From contig JAFYTO010000013.1 in assembly GCA_017558825.1 (NCBI GenBank), positions 1-62,573 of the forward strand: a stretch of DNA of 62,573 bases, written 5' to 3'. The notes beneath the pieces were generated by a model. That model made no database searches. It was not told where the DNA came from and saw only the letters and a program-made list of their open reading frames with translations. Below, one piece after another: positions 41,643-49,464 of the stretch (positions within the stretch are counted from its first letter, which is position 1; every line of letters begins with the position of its first letter). The translations under genes were made by a program, and so were the position numbers. The stretch is from Clostridia bacterium (GTDB taxonomy: Bacteria; Bacillota; Clostridia; Christensenellales; Borkfalkiaceae).

Positions 41643-42506
41643 TTATAAATTTAATAGCACTATACCAATTACTGCGGAAATTAAGCCTAAAACCATTTTT
41701 TTAGTTGGTTTTTCCTTATCCAAAATGCAGTTTAAAAACATAACTAAAACCATTAAAGTTGCATTTGTTACAGGCGAAACTATGTAACTTGGGAAATACT
41801 CAAACGCAATAACCATAACTAAGTTGTAAATGCTAAGTGCAACGCCAATTACAAGTGCAACTGTTGGCAACTTCCAGTCCTTTTTAATAGTGATAGGGTC
41901 TTTTTTAACCTTTACGTTTAGTAGCGTTAAAAGCGAACATAAAACAAGTGCTATAGCAAAAAATAAAGTTGTGTATTCAGGTTTGTACGCGCTAAATTGG
42001 CTATGAGAGAAAAATAGCGTAACAACACCGCCCAAACCACCGAATAAAAATGTAAGCGTAATGAAAATCGCCCATTTTAAATTAGCCTTTTTGTCCTCGC
42101 CTTTTGCAGGAAGTAAGTAAAACGCCGCCGCCATAAACACAAAGCCGATAATTGCGTAAATTGACCAACTTTCTTCAAAGAAAATTGTGCCTGCAATCAA
42201 TATTAAAACTATATTAAACGAAGTTATAATTACCGTTGGTGCAACGGGGCCGTTTCTAAATGCTAAAGTATAAAACGTTTGAAAGAGTATTGATAATATA
42301 CCGCTTAACGTCGCGTATAAAAATACTTCAATAGGTGGCATTTTCCTTAAAAATATTATTGCAAGCGTTATAGTTGCCACTAAATAAGCGGCACTATTAT
42401 AAAGCAATAAGTCTGAAAAAGTTTTAATATTTGATTTTGAATATCTGCCTTGTAGCGTTGTTTTAATAAGCGAAAGTATAGGCATTACAATAAATACGTA
42501 CCACAT
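41643..42506 (-). CDS. EamA/DMT-family transporter (287 aa)
   Basis: Ten predicted spans form two EamA halves (about 1-130 and 150-287). IIGFVFMAAAFYLLPAKGEDKK ends the first half, and EYFPSYIVSPVTNATLMVLV with DKEKPTKKMVLGLISAVIGIVLL ends the second. It is a single gene with AGGAGC upstream and a shared terminator with mtlD. The protein is not especially close to the other DMT carrier in this window (19023). The substrate is unknown. Confidence 0.8.
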   Translation of the reverse strand: MWYVFIVMPILSLIKTTLQGRYSKSNIKTFSDLLLYNSAAYLVATITLAIIFLRKMPPIEVFLYATLSGILSILFQTFYTLAFRNGPVAPTVIITSFNIVLILIAGTIFFEESWSIYAIIGFVFMAAAFYLLPAKGEDKKANLKWAIFITLTFLFGGLGGVVTLFFSHSQFSAYKPEYTTLFFAIALVLCSLLTLLNVKVKKDPITIKKDWKLPTVALVIGVALSIYNLVMVIAFEYFPSYIVSPVTNATLMVLVMFLNCILDKEKPTKKMVLGLISAVIGIVLLNL

Positions 42507-42654
42507 TTTATAACTGCTCCTAAATGTCTACAGGCATATAATACTACTTTAAAAATTATTTGTCTAACGATTTTTTGTTAATGCTTGTAAAAAATTAAAA
42601 ATTATAGTAAAATATTCGTATTAAATAAGGCATTTAGGCTAAAACTAAAATATT

Positions 42655-42978
42655 ATGAAAAAACTAATTATTGTTTTAACAATTTTAATATCAATTTTTA
42701 CCTTGGGCGGTTGTAAAAAAATGGAAAATTCAAACGTTTTTATGGAAGCGCGCATTTTAGAAGTTAACACTACTATGCTTGTTACCGTTACTAAAAGTGA
42801 CTACGCTTTTGGCGACTATATTTTGCATATAGATAATTGCAAAATTTATGATAAAGACGGCAGGCAAATTACAAAAGCCGAACTCTTAGTTGGCAATAGT
42901 ATAAAGGTAGAATATAGCGGGCAAGTTATGCTTTCAATTCCGCCACAAGTAGTTGCGCATACTATAACCATAATTTAA
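42655..42978 (+). CDS. Small lipoprotein, DUF3221/YobA-like (107 aa)
   Basis: A lipoprotein signal peptide (KKLIIVLTILISIFTLGGC, Cys at residue 20) precedes an OB-like small beta domain of about 80 residues (ARILEVNTTMLVTV, VEYSGQVMLSIPPQVVAHTI). The last segment, in which a Pro-Pro and an alcohol-type turn precede a final strand, is typical of the DUF3221 group of Bacillota. Function is unknown. It is followed 16 nt later by the DUF1295 membrane protein. Confidence 0.65.
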   Translation: MKKLIIVLTILISIFTLGGCKKMENSNVFMEARILEVNTTMLVTVTKSDYAFGDYILHIDNCKIYDKDGRQITKAELLVGNSIKVEYSGQVMLSIPPQVVAHTITII

Positions 42979-42994
42979 AAAGGGGTTTATACAA

Positions 42995-43852
42995 ATGAAG
43001 TTAAAGGAAAGTAAAATTTTTAGTTACGCTATAGTTATAATAGCCTATATTTTAGCGGGCGTTGTTGCGGTTTTAGCGTATAACGCTTTGCCGTTTAAAC
43101 CATATTTAAAGCTTTTAATAGCGGACGTATTAGCAACGATAGTAGTGTTTGTTTTTAGCGTTGCGGTAAATAACTCTTCTGTTTACGACCCGTATTGGAG
43201 CGTACAACCTTTTGTAATAGGCTTATTATTTGGCATAAAATACGGCTTTAATTTATACTCTTTAATTTTATTTATTGCCGTTACCATTTGGGCGGTTAGG
43301 CTTACAATAAATTGGATGTTTGAGTTCAAAAATTTAACCTATCAAGATTGGCGCTATATTCACTTAAAAAACACTACGGGCAAATTTTATGGAATAATAA
43401 ATTTTGTGGGCATACATTTAGTGCCTACTCTCGTAGTTTACGCTTGCACGTTGCCACTTGTTTACTCAATTATAAACAAACCTACTCTAAATTATTTTAG
43501 TTTAATTTTTATTGCTGTTTGCATATTTGCAGTAACGCTTCAACTTGTGGCGGACACGCAAATGCGCGAATACCGCAAAACTAAGCCAACCGTATTTATA
43601 AGGGTAGGGCTTTGGAAATATAGCCGCCACCCAAACTATTTAGGCGAAATTTTAATGTGGTGGGGCGTTGCGCTTGCAACCGTAATATCAATGCCAAGTA
43701 TGTGGCAATTAATTTTAGGCGCAATACTTAACACCTTACTTTTCTTATTTGTAAGCATACCACTTCAAGATAGTAGGCAAGCAAAAAAACCGGGCTTTAG
43801 CGAATATAAAAAGCAAACGCACGCACTACTTCCTATATATAAAAAAGTATAA
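42995..43852 (+). CDS. DUF1295/steroid 5-alpha-reductase-like membrane protein (285 aa)
   Basis: The protein has seven or so membrane spans and the DUF1295 motifs VYDPYWSVQPFVIG, NLTYQDWRYIHLKN near 120, and the C-terminal GLWKYSRHPNYLGEILMWWG near 205-225, the reductase/methyltransferase-like signature (RHPNYxGE) shared with ICMT and steroid 5-alpha-reductases. Bacterial members are thought to reduce or modify lipid-like substrates at the membrane, but no reaction is proven. AAGGGG precedes the ATG. It overlaps the RluA gene by one base. Confidence 0.8.
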   Translation: MKLKESKIFSYAIVIIAYILAGVVAVLAYNALPFKPYLKLLIADVLATIVVFVFSVAVNNSSVYDPYWSVQPFVIGLLFGIKYGFNLYSLILFIAVTIWAVRLTINWMFEFKNLTYQDWRYIHLKNTTGKFYGIINFVGIHLVPTLVVYACTLPLVYSIINKPTLNYFSLIFIAVCIFAVTLQLVADTQMREYRKTKPTVFIRVGLWKYSRHPNYLGEILMWWGVALATVISMPSMWQLILGAILNTLLFLFVSIPLQDSRQAKKPGFSEYKKQTHALLPIYKKV

Positions 43853-44694
43853 TGAATAGCTATGTTTTTAAAGTAGAAGAACAATTTAATAATTATAGCG
43901 TTTTAAACTTTTTAAAGGCAATAGGCTTGTCGCAAGAAATTATAAAAAGCGTTAAGTTTAACGGCCTTTTTGTAAACGATATAAAGGTTAAAAATATAAA
44001 CGACACGCTAACTCGTGGCGACCAAGTAAAAATAGTTTTTACTGACGTTTTAAACCCTTACGCACGCCAAGAAAATGGCAATTTAACCGTTTTGTATGAA
44101 GACGATTATTTACTTGTAGTAAATAAAGAAAGCGGTGTTTTAACCCACTCTTCACGCTATAATAAAACCCCTTCACTTGAAGGGTTGGTGTATAATTATT
44201 GTAAAAATTCGCCCTTTACTTTTAGGCCGATAAATAGGCTTGATAAAGACACTTGCGGTATAGTTTTAATTGCTAAAGACGAGTTGGTTGCAAGTTTGCT
44301 AAACGAAGAGTTAAAGCAAGGTAAATTTGAAAAACGCTATATTGCCAAGGTTAAAAATAAACCGCTTAAGAGCCACTTTATTATTGAAAAGCCTATTGCG
44401 CGCCAAAGCGAAAGTTCTATAAAGCGCGTTATAGATAAAAGTGGGCAATACGCTAAAACGGAGTGTTTTTATTTAGGCGAAGACGGTGGCGGACTACATA
44501 ATATTGAAGTTTTACTTCATACAGGCAGAACGCATCAAATAAGAGTTCATTTAAGTAGCGTAAATTTACCGCTTTACGCAGACGCATTGTACGGCGAAAA
44601 GGTGGAGGGCAAAACCTACTATTTAAACGCATACAAACTAACTTTTACACACCCTTTTTTAAATAAGGAAATTGAAATAACGGCAACAATATAA
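43852..44694 (+). CDS. RluA-family pseudouridine synthase (280 aa)
   Basis: An N-terminal S4-like RNA-binding segment (residues 15-65, SVLNFLKAIGLSQEIIKSVKFNGLFVN) is followed by the catalytic domain. DDYLLVVNKESGVLTH near 80 and RPINRLDKDTCGIVLIAK near 125 contain the catalytic Asp in RLDKDT, and HTGRTHQIRVHLSS near 225 is the family signature. It isomerises specific uridines in rRNA (RluC/RluD type) or tRNA; the target cannot be decided. It is the last gene of a three-gene run, and a MITE is inserted directly after its stop codon. Confidence 0.88.
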   Translation: MNSYVFKVEEQFNNYSVLNFLKAIGLSQEIIKSVKFNGLFVNDIKVKNINDTLTRGDQVKIVFTDVLNPYARQENGNLTVLYEDDYLLVVNKESGVLTHSSRYNKTPSLEGLVYNYCKNSPFTFRPINRLDKDTCGIVLIAKDELVASLLNEELKQGKFEKRYIAKVKNKPLKSHFIIEKPIARQSESSIKRVIDKSGQYAKTECFYLGEDGGGLHNIEVLLHTGRTHQIRVHLSSVNLPLYADALYGEKVEGKTYYLNAYKLTFTHPFLNKEIEITATI

Positions 44695-44818
44695 ACGCCT
44701 CCCTTGTGTAAAGGGAGGTGTCATTTTAATGACGGAGGGATTGGTAAGTATTTGTTAAAACAATCCCCCACCGCAAAATGCGGAGCCCCCTTTACTCAAA
44801 GGGGCCTTGATAAACGCC
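44691..44818. mobile_element. MITE-like palindromic element flanked by 9-bp target duplications (repeat C)
   Basis: The element body is 44700-44809. ATAAACGCC lies directly on both sides (44691-44699 and 44810-44818), as expected for a target-site duplication. The body is built of hairpins: CCTCCCTT/AAGGGAGG, TCATT/AATGA, GGGATTG/CAATCCC, CCGCA/TGCGG and CCCCTTT/AAAGGGG. The two terminal hairpins resemble inverted copies of each other. It carries no ORF and lies at the stop codon of the RluA gene. The duplicated bases include that stop codon. Confidence 0.75.
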
Positions 44819-44830
44819 AAAATAAAACTA

Positions 44831-44860
44831 AAAAAAGCACTTCTGACCGAAGTGCTTTTT
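44831..44860 (-). terminator. Terminator of the UPF0340 gene
   Basis: AAAAAAGCACTTC pairs with GAAGTGCTTTTT around TGACC, next to the minus-strand stop. Both strands have T runs. Confidence 0.85.
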
Positions 44861-44862
44861 GT

Positions 44863-45402
44863 TTACATTAAATCTTCATTGTAAATTGCTCTTATACCGC
44901 CAATAAATTTTGGTCTTGTACGCGCGCAAGATAAATGCGCATAGCCAACGCTATCTACGCTTATTCTAAGCGGAACGGCTACGGCTTTAAGGTGCATGCC
45001 AATAAAAGTGTCGCCAATATCAATGCCGGCATCTGCCTTAATAGTTTCTACAACAGCAGGTTTTTTAAACGAGTTATACGCAACCGTTGCAAGCGAGCCA
45101 CCAGCCTTTTTTTGCGGAATAACGTTAACAATTTCTTCCCTTATTACAGCTTCACGCTCAATAACTATTGCTCTATTTAAGTGCTCGCAACATTGAATTG
45201 CTAAATGCACGCCAAATTCGCTTGTTGCCTTGCTTAAACCCTCAAAAATTTGAGTTGCCGTATCGTAATTAGAATTTGTGCCAATTTTTGAGCCTTCAAC
45301 TTCACTTGTAGAGCAACCCACAACTAAAATTGCGCCTTTATTTAATTTTGCCTTTTCAATAACTTCTTTTGCTACGTTGTAGCATTGTAATTTAATATCC
45401 AT
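44863..45402 (-). CDS. UPF0340 (TIGR01440, YwlG-like) protein (179 aa)
   Basis: The protein follows the YwlG pattern: ILVVGCSTSEVEGSKIGTNSN near residues 25-45, VHLAIQCCEHLNRAIVIERE near 85-105, KAGGSLATVAYN near 120 and ADAGIDIGDTFIGMHLKAVAVPLR near 140-160. Length matches. The family has no established function; the conserved Cys-Cys-Glu-His suggests a catalytic or metal site. The start lacks a clear Shine-Dalgarno. It lies downstream of a DeoR gene and a YczE-like protein in the same direction. Confidence 0.88.
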   Translation of the reverse strand: MDIKLQCYNVAKEVIEKAKLNKGAILVVGCSTSEVEGSKIGTNSNYDTATQIFEGLSKATSEFGVHLAIQCCEHLNRAIVIEREAVIREEIVNVIPQKKAGGSLATVAYNSFKKPAVVETIKADAGIDIGDTFIGMHLKAVAVPLRISVDSVGYAHLSCARTRPKFIGGIRAIYNEDLM

Positions 45403-45441
45403 ATCTATATTTTATAATTATATTTTTAAATTGTCAAATTT

Positions 45442-46170
45442 TTAATAAGTTTTAGAAAGTAATTTTTCTAATTTGGAAAATCTTGCCGTGCTATCAAAAC
45501 ACTTGTCAATAAGCCTACTCATTAAAGTAATTATAGGTGTGTTTATAATAGTTGTAACAATAGTTCCAAGCCCAATGCTGTGGAAACTACTATAATATAT
45601 TGTTGACCAGTCAAACGTTAAAACGTTGCCAAAAAGCGAAACTGCAAGAATAATTGAAAGAACTAATAAAGTGTAGTCAAAAGTCTTTTTTACCTTTGGA
45701 ATACCTATATTATAAGTTTTTGCAATAGCCGCAACAAAAAGTTCGTAAACTTGAAGTGGCATATAAGTTTTAAAGCAGCACGCCACGCCAAACGCCACTA
45801 GACAGTCTCCAACAAGTAAGAGTAACCAGCGCACTAAAACGCTTGTAATTTGAATAGGCGCAAGTAGCCAAATAAAAAAGTCTAAAACGTAGCCGTACAC
45901 AAACGCCACGCCAAACGAAAGTAAAAATAGCCAGTTAAATTTGCGTATAGAAAAACATAAAATAATAAGTAGTAACCCTTGAAACAAATATTCCGTAACG
46001 CCAACCGTTATAAACGGAAAAACGCTACCTAACGCTTCCGCTATAACGAAAGCAGGCGCGGCAACCATTGAAACGCCTAAATTCGCCTTATCGCAAACGG
46101 CAACGCCAAACGCTATAAAAACTATTCCAAAAATCCATAATAATTCGCCACAGTTGTTTAATTTTTTCAT
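45442..46170 (-). CDS. YczE-like membrane protein, DUF6198 type (242 aa)
   Basis: The protein has about six membrane spans and the N-terminal pattern GIVFIAFGVAVCDKANLGVSM, seen in the YczE/YitT-type group of Bacillota, where a GxGV turn follows the first helix. YGYVLDFFIWLL and CLVAFGVACCFKTYMPLQVYELFVAA are typical of the second half. The role is unknown; some relatives are linked to small-molecule export or antibiotic tolerance. It has an AAAGGA site and lies 31 nt after the second DeoR gene, so regulator and membrane protein are probably one unit. Confidence 0.7.
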   Translation of the reverse strand: MKKLNNCGELLWIFGIVFIAFGVAVCDKANLGVSMVAAPAFVIAEALGSVFPFITVGVTEYLFQGLLLIILCFSIRKFNWLFLLSFGVAFVYGYVLDFFIWLLAPIQITSVLVRWLLLLVGDCLVAFGVACCFKTYMPLQVYELFVAAIAKTYNIGIPKVKKTFDYTLLVLSIILAVSLFGNVLTFDWSTIYYSSFHSIGLGTIVTTIINTPIITLMSRLIDKCFDSTARFSKLEKLLSKTY

Positions 46171-46201
46171 AAATATCCTTTCTCTTTTTAGTAAAACGCC
46201 G

Positions 46202-46951
46202 TTAAGCCTTTATAATTTTTTTGCTAAATTTTCCGCCAAAAAACTTTTCTAAATCGGCGTTAGTTATAACGTAGTCAACTTCGCTTATATTACATAGGAA
46301 AAATGGCGAGCGCCTATCAACCTTTGTATCGTCACATAAAAATACTTTAACGTCCGCACAGTCCATCATGGTTTTTCTTAAATAATTTTCTTGCTCATAA
46401 CAGTCGTAAATATTGCCTATACTATCTATTGACTGAGCCGAAAAGAAAGCAATATTAGCGTGCATTTTTTTAGTGGTTTCAATGGCAAGTTGACCAACGA
46501 GCGTTGATTGGTTTACGCTTGAAATAACTCCACCGGTAGAGTAGCCTTTAACCTTGTTTTTGGCAAGTAGTGAAAGCGTGTCTATTCCGTTTGTTAAAAC
46601 GCTAATGTCGCTAAACTCTTGCAAATATTCCGCCACTAAATATGACGAAGTTGAACCGTCTAAAAATATAAGGTCGCCGTTCTTTATAAGTTTAATTGCA
46701 CTTAAAGCAATTTTCCTTTTTGCCAAACTGTTAGTGTGCACGCGCAAATCAAAACTTGGCGCTTTATTATTAGCGTCGTTAAGTTGTGCGCCGCCGTGCG
46801 TTCTTATAACTAACCCCTTTTCTTGAAGTGCTGTAAGTTTACGTCTAACCGTTGCCGTGCTAACAAAAAGCATAGCCGCCATTTCTTCAACCGTGGCAAA
46901 CTGTTTGCCTTGTAAAATACTTAAAATTTCTTGTTCTATTTTTTCTTTCAT
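46202..46951 (-). CDS. DeoR-family transcriptional regulator, second copy (249 aa)
   Basis: The start is placed at 46951, where the protein begins MKEKIEQEILSILQ; the longer frame adds 17 unrelated residues from the operator region. The HTH covers residues 5-55 (QFATVEEMAAML, STATVRRKLTALQEKG), then the DeoR hallmark VIRTHGGAQ. The sensor domain has LDGSTSSYLVAEYL and TNGIDTLSLL. It is divergent from the NagD-like phosphatase, with repeats resembling its binding sites between them. It probably controls both and responds to a sugar phosphate that the phosphatase could dephosphorylate. Confidence 0.88.
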   Translation of the reverse strand: MKEKIEQEILSILQGKQFATVEEMAAMLFVSTATVRRKLTALQEKGLVIRTHGGAQLNDANNKAPSFDLRVHTNSLAKRKIALSAIKLIKNGDLIFLDGSTSSYLVAEYLQEFSDISVLTNGIDTLSLLAKNKVKGYSTGGVISSVNQSTLVGQLAIETTKKMHANIAFFSAQSIDSIGNIYDCYEQENYLRKTMMDCADVKVFLCDDTKVDRRSPFFLCNISEVDYVITNADLEKFFGGKFSKKIIKA

Positions 46952-46966
46952 AATAATGCCTGTTTT

Positions 46967-47052
46967 GATTAAAACGAGCAAATAATACTGCCCATTTTGC
47001 AATATTTATAAAAAATTGATTAAAATGAGCAAATATTTTGCTTGTTTGATTA
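46967..47052. promoter_or_regulatory. Putative operator repeats between the second DeoR gene and the phosphatase gene
   Basis: GATTAAAACGAGCAAAT (46967-46983) and GATTAAAATGAGCAAAT (47018-47034) are direct repeats with one difference. TTTTGCTTGTTTGAT (47037-47051) is a diverged inverted copy that covers the -35 region of the phosphatase gene. The core resembles the ATGAAC repeats of the first DeoR gene. Confidence 0.65.
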
Positions 47053-47065
47053 TTTATAGTATAAT
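47038..47065 (+). promoter_or_regulatory. Promoter of the NagD-like phosphatase gene
   Basis: TTGCTT (47038-47043) and TATAAT (47060-47065) are 16 bp apart and overlap the inverted operator copy. Confidence 0.55.
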
Positions 47066-47117
47066 TAAAATACAAATTAAAGTCAAATAAAAATGCGTAA
47101 AAAGGGGCGCAATAATT

Positions 47118-47942
47118 ATGGTTTTAGATTATTTAGGTAAAGATTTTTCATATTTAAAAAATAAAAAATTGTTCCTTTTTGATATGGACGGAACAATATA
47201 TCTTGGCAGTAAAATTTTTGACGGCGTTTTAGAGTTTTTAGACCAAATCAAAAAAAATGGCGGTCATTTTATTTTTATAACTAACAACTCTTCAAAATCG
47301 GCAAGCGACTATATTTTAAAACTTAAAGAAATTGGCATAGCTACAAATGAAGATAATTTTTTTACGTCTACTCACGCAACTATTTTGCATTTCAACAAGC
47401 ATTATAAAGGGCAAAAGATTTATGCGCAAGGCACAAGGTCGTTTATAAACGAGCTTAAGGAAGCTGGCTTAAACGTTACCGATGAGTTTGATAGCACTGC
47501 AAACGTTATTGTTGTTGCATACGATAACGAACTTACAAGCCAAAAAATGTTTACAACTTGCAAAATGCTTACGGAAGTTAAAACCGCCAAGTATTACGCC
47601 ACTAATCCAGACTGGGTTTGCCCAGTTGACTTTGGTAGTGTGCCAGACTGTGGTTCAATGTGTTTTGGCTATGAAAAGGCTACGGGTAGGAAACCTGTAT
47701 TTATAGGTAAGCCAGAGCCTGATATGATAAATATTGTAATGCAAAAATTTGGCTATACAAAAGAGCAAACCGTTGTTTTTGGCGATAGGCTTTATACGGA
47801 TATTGCGTCTGGCAATAGTGCAGGGGTTGATACGGTTTTAGATTTAAGTGGCGAAGCAACCATTAACGATTATAGCGAAAGCACGGTAAAATCAACCTTT
47901 GTTTTACAAAGCGTTAAAGATATGCTCAAACTGTACGAGTAA
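47118..47942 (+). CDS. HAD-IIA phosphatase, NagD-like (274 aa)
   Basis: The motif I loop FLFDMDGTIYLG lies at residues 19-30 (nucleophile Asp and general acid Asp), motif II is FITNNSSKSASDY near 52, and GKPEPDMINIVMQKFG near 200 with FGDRLYTDIASGN near 220 forms motifs III and IV. The C2B cap between them marks subclass IIA, which includes NagD and p-nitrophenyl phosphatases. Such enzymes remove phosphate from sugar or nucleotide monophosphates. AAGGGG is the binding site. The gene is divergent from a DeoR regulator, consistent with a role in sugar-phosphate turnover. Confidence 0.9.
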   Translation: MVLDYLGKDFSYLKNKKLFLFDMDGTIYLGSKIFDGVLEFLDQIKKNGGHFIFITNNSSKSASDYILKLKEIGIATNEDNFFTSTHATILHFNKHYKGQKIYAQGTRSFINELKEAGLNVTDEFDSTANVIVVAYDNELTSQKMFTTCKMLTEVKTAKYYATNPDWVCPVDFGSVPDCGSMCFGYEKATGRKPVFIGKPEPDMINIVMQKFGYTKEQTVVFGDRLYTDIASGNSAGVDTVLDLSGEATINDYSESTVKSTFVLQSVKDMLKLYE

Positions 47943-47982
47943 AGGCTCTACCGCAAAATAACTTATGTGTCGTCCAATTAAG

Positions 47983-48016
47983 AAAAAAGAGAGTTCGCGT
48001 TTGAACTCTCTTTTTT
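47983..48016. terminator. Bidirectional terminator between the phosphatase and AraC genes
   Basis: AAAAAAGAGAGTTC pairs with GAACTCTCTTTTTT around GCGTTT. It overlaps the stop codon of the convergent AraC gene by two bases. Confidence 0.9.
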
Positions 48017-48818
48017 ATTTCTTTAAATATTTACTTGGCGTAACGCCTATATGTTTTTTAAAAAAGCGGTTAAAATAGTTTACGTCTTCAAACCCACAAA
48101 TATTAGCAACTTCTTTTATAGAATAACTTTTCCACATAAGATAGTCTTTTGCGTAAAGCAAGCGCAAACTGTCCCTATATTCCATAGGCGCAATGTTTAG
48201 CGTGCTTACAAATAAATGCCTAAAATGAGAAACGCTCAAATTGCACTCTCTTGCCAAAGTTTCAAGCGAAAGTTCCTTATTCCAATTCTTTTCAATAAGT
48301 TTAAGGGCGGGTTGAATTTTTATATATTCGATACTAACGGTAAACAAACTGCTCCTTTTAATAAAATTTAAAAGAAGTTTATTTGTTAATGAAATTGCTT
48401 GAACGCGGTAGCCAAAATCCTTTTGTTTCCAAATATTAGAAAGGTTCTCAAGGTCGTCCACTAAAAATGAACTGTCGCTAACTATTGGGTTGCCTTCATC
48501 TAAGAAAATCTTTTTACAAACTTCACCGTCTAAAAACTCTTCTTGCAAATTAAAATTGACCGTATAGTGCGTGCTTTCAGTTTTAGAATAAGAAATATAT
48601 TTGTCGCTCGGCTTTAAAAGTATAGTGTCGCCACCGGTTAAAGTAATAGTTTTGCCGTTTAAAAAGTCAAAGTGCATTTGCCCGCTTAATATATGAACAA
48701 GCCCGTAACAGTTTCTTCCAGCCTCGCAATTAAAAGTTGAACTTTTAAAAAACGTCCATGTATGCGCTACTATTACGCTTGATATTGAAAAATTAAAATC
48801 GTTTATTTGATGTTTCAT
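48015..48818 (-). CDS. AraC-family transcriptional regulator (267 aa)
   Basis: The N-terminal cupin-like sensor (1-150) has HILSGQMHFDFLNG and LTGGDTILLKPSDKY. The C-terminal double HTH (165-267) has ELSLETLAREC followed by FRHLFVSTLNIAPMEYRDSLRL and the signature SIKEVANICGFEDVNYFNRFFKKHIGVTPSKY. It is a single gene with TAGGTGA upstream. No sugar operon lies next to it; upstream on its own strand are repeats and tRNA-Ser. The effector is probably a sugar, as for most cupin-type AraC proteins. Confidence 0.9.
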   Translation of the reverse strand: MKHQINDFNFSISSVIVAHTWTFFKSSTFNCEAGRNCYGLVHILSGQMHFDFLNGKTITLTGGDTILLKPSDKYISYSKTESTHYTVNFNLQEEFLDGEVCKKIFLDEGNPIVSDSSFLVDDLENLSNIWKQKDFGYRVQAISLTNKLLLNFIKRSSLFTVSIEYIKIQPALKLIEKNWNKELSLETLARECNLSVSHFRHLFVSTLNIAPMEYRDSLRLLYAKDYLMWKSYSIKEVANICGFEDVNYFNRFFKKHIGVTPSKYLKK

Positions 48819-48907
48819 ATTTCACCTAAAACTATTATAATAGCGACTTAAATAAAAGTCAACAATAAAAGACATTTTGTGCTTAAAAAACCCAACGCCA
48901 CCACAAT

Positions 48908-48936
48908 AAAAAAATGCAGTAGCAAAAACTACTGCA
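48908..48936 (-). terminator. Intrinsic terminator B beyond the duplicated tRNA end
   Basis: TGCAGTAG (48915-48922) pairs with CTACTGCA (48929-48936); seven T follow on the minus strand (48908-48914). It lies 6 nt beyond the duplicated 3' end of tRNA-Ser, where a tRNA terminator is expected. Confidence 0.75.
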
Positions 48937-48942
48937 CCTTTT

Positions 48943-48958
48943 TGGCGGAAAAGGCGGG
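48943..48958 (-). pseudogene. Duplicated 3' end of tRNA-Ser (16-bp att-like repeat)
   Basis: TGGCGGAAAAGGCGGG here equals 49090-49105, the last 16 bases of tRNA-Ser including CCA. The copies are 147 bp apart. It is either an attachment-site duplication left by an insertion or a remnant of a second tRNA gene. Confidence 0.7.
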
Positions 48959-49036
48959 CGTTCCGCCCCTTGACAAGGGGAAGGCAAACGCAGTTTGCGA
49001 GGGGTTTGCGCCCTGCCAAGGGTAGCCCTAAGGGTA
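48959..49036. repeat. GC-rich palindromic repeat region (repeat D)
   Basis: Nested short hairpins are visible: CCCCTTG-A-CAAGGGG, GCAAAC-GCA-GTTTGC, and CCCT/AGGG pairs. The composition and CCCTTG hairpins resemble repeat C at 44700. An apparent minus-strand frame here is a by-product. The 48819-49089 stretch holds only this repeat, the two terminators and the tRNA fragment. Confidence 0.6.
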
Positions 49037-49057
49037 AATCACGACTTGACGACACGT

Positions 49058-49085
49058 AAAAAGCACCCTTTGTTTAGGGTGCTTT
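49058..49085 (-). terminator. Terminator A of tRNA-Ser
   Basis: AAAGCACCCT (49060-49069) pairs with AGGGTGCTTT (49076-49085), followed by T on the minus strand, 4 nt after the tRNA CCA. Confidence 0.85.
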
Positions 49086-49089
49086 AATG

Positions 49090-49181
49090 TGGCGGAAAAG
49101 GCGGGATTTGAACCCGCGCTGCGATTATCTCACACTACTCCCTTAGCAGGGGAGCCCCTTGAGCCACTTGGGTACTTTTCC
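49090..49181 (-). tRNA. tRNA-Ser (anticodon GCU)
   Basis: The reverse complement folds as a class II tRNA. Acceptor arm GGAAAAG pairs with CTTTTCC, then discriminator G and an encoded CCA. The anticodon stem CTCCC/GGGAG closes the loop CTGCTAA with anticodon GCT. A long variable arm typical of Ser follows, and the T arm is GCGGG-TTCAAAT-CCCGC. It decodes AGC and AGU. The gene is 92 nt with CCA. Its last 16 bases are repeated 147 bp downstream. Confidence 0.97.
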
Positions 49182-49422
49182 ATAACTCAAAACTATTAGA
49201 GTATTAAATTATACCAAAAATGCCTTGCGTAAAGCACTCAAAACACTTTTTAGCCTTAACATAATACCATATAAAAATAGTAAAGTCAAAATATTTTATA
49301 AAGTTTTGCAAATTTAATTCAAAATTATTTTTTATAAAGTGCTTTTACGCTATCTTTTTGCTAAAATTATAGCGTAAAATGTAAAAATATTGGCAATTTG
49401 CAAAAATAATGTTGAAAGTTTA

Positions 49423-49451
49423 TTGACATACGCTGCATAAGTTTGTATAAT
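49423..49451 (+). promoter_or_regulatory. Perfect promoter of the lysine-riboswitch transcript
   Basis: TTGACA (49423-49428) and TATAAT (49446-49451) are separated by 17 bp. The start site would be near 49458, just ahead of the aptamer. The rest of the 49182-49422 gap is AT-rich and holds no gene that I can support. Confidence 0.85.
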
Positions 49452-49464
49452 AAATTTATAAATA

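Noticed and set aside
48822..49055. Minus-strand frame of 77 codons in the repeat D region
   Set aside because: It covers hairpins, a terminator and the tRNA fragment, so it is not a gene.
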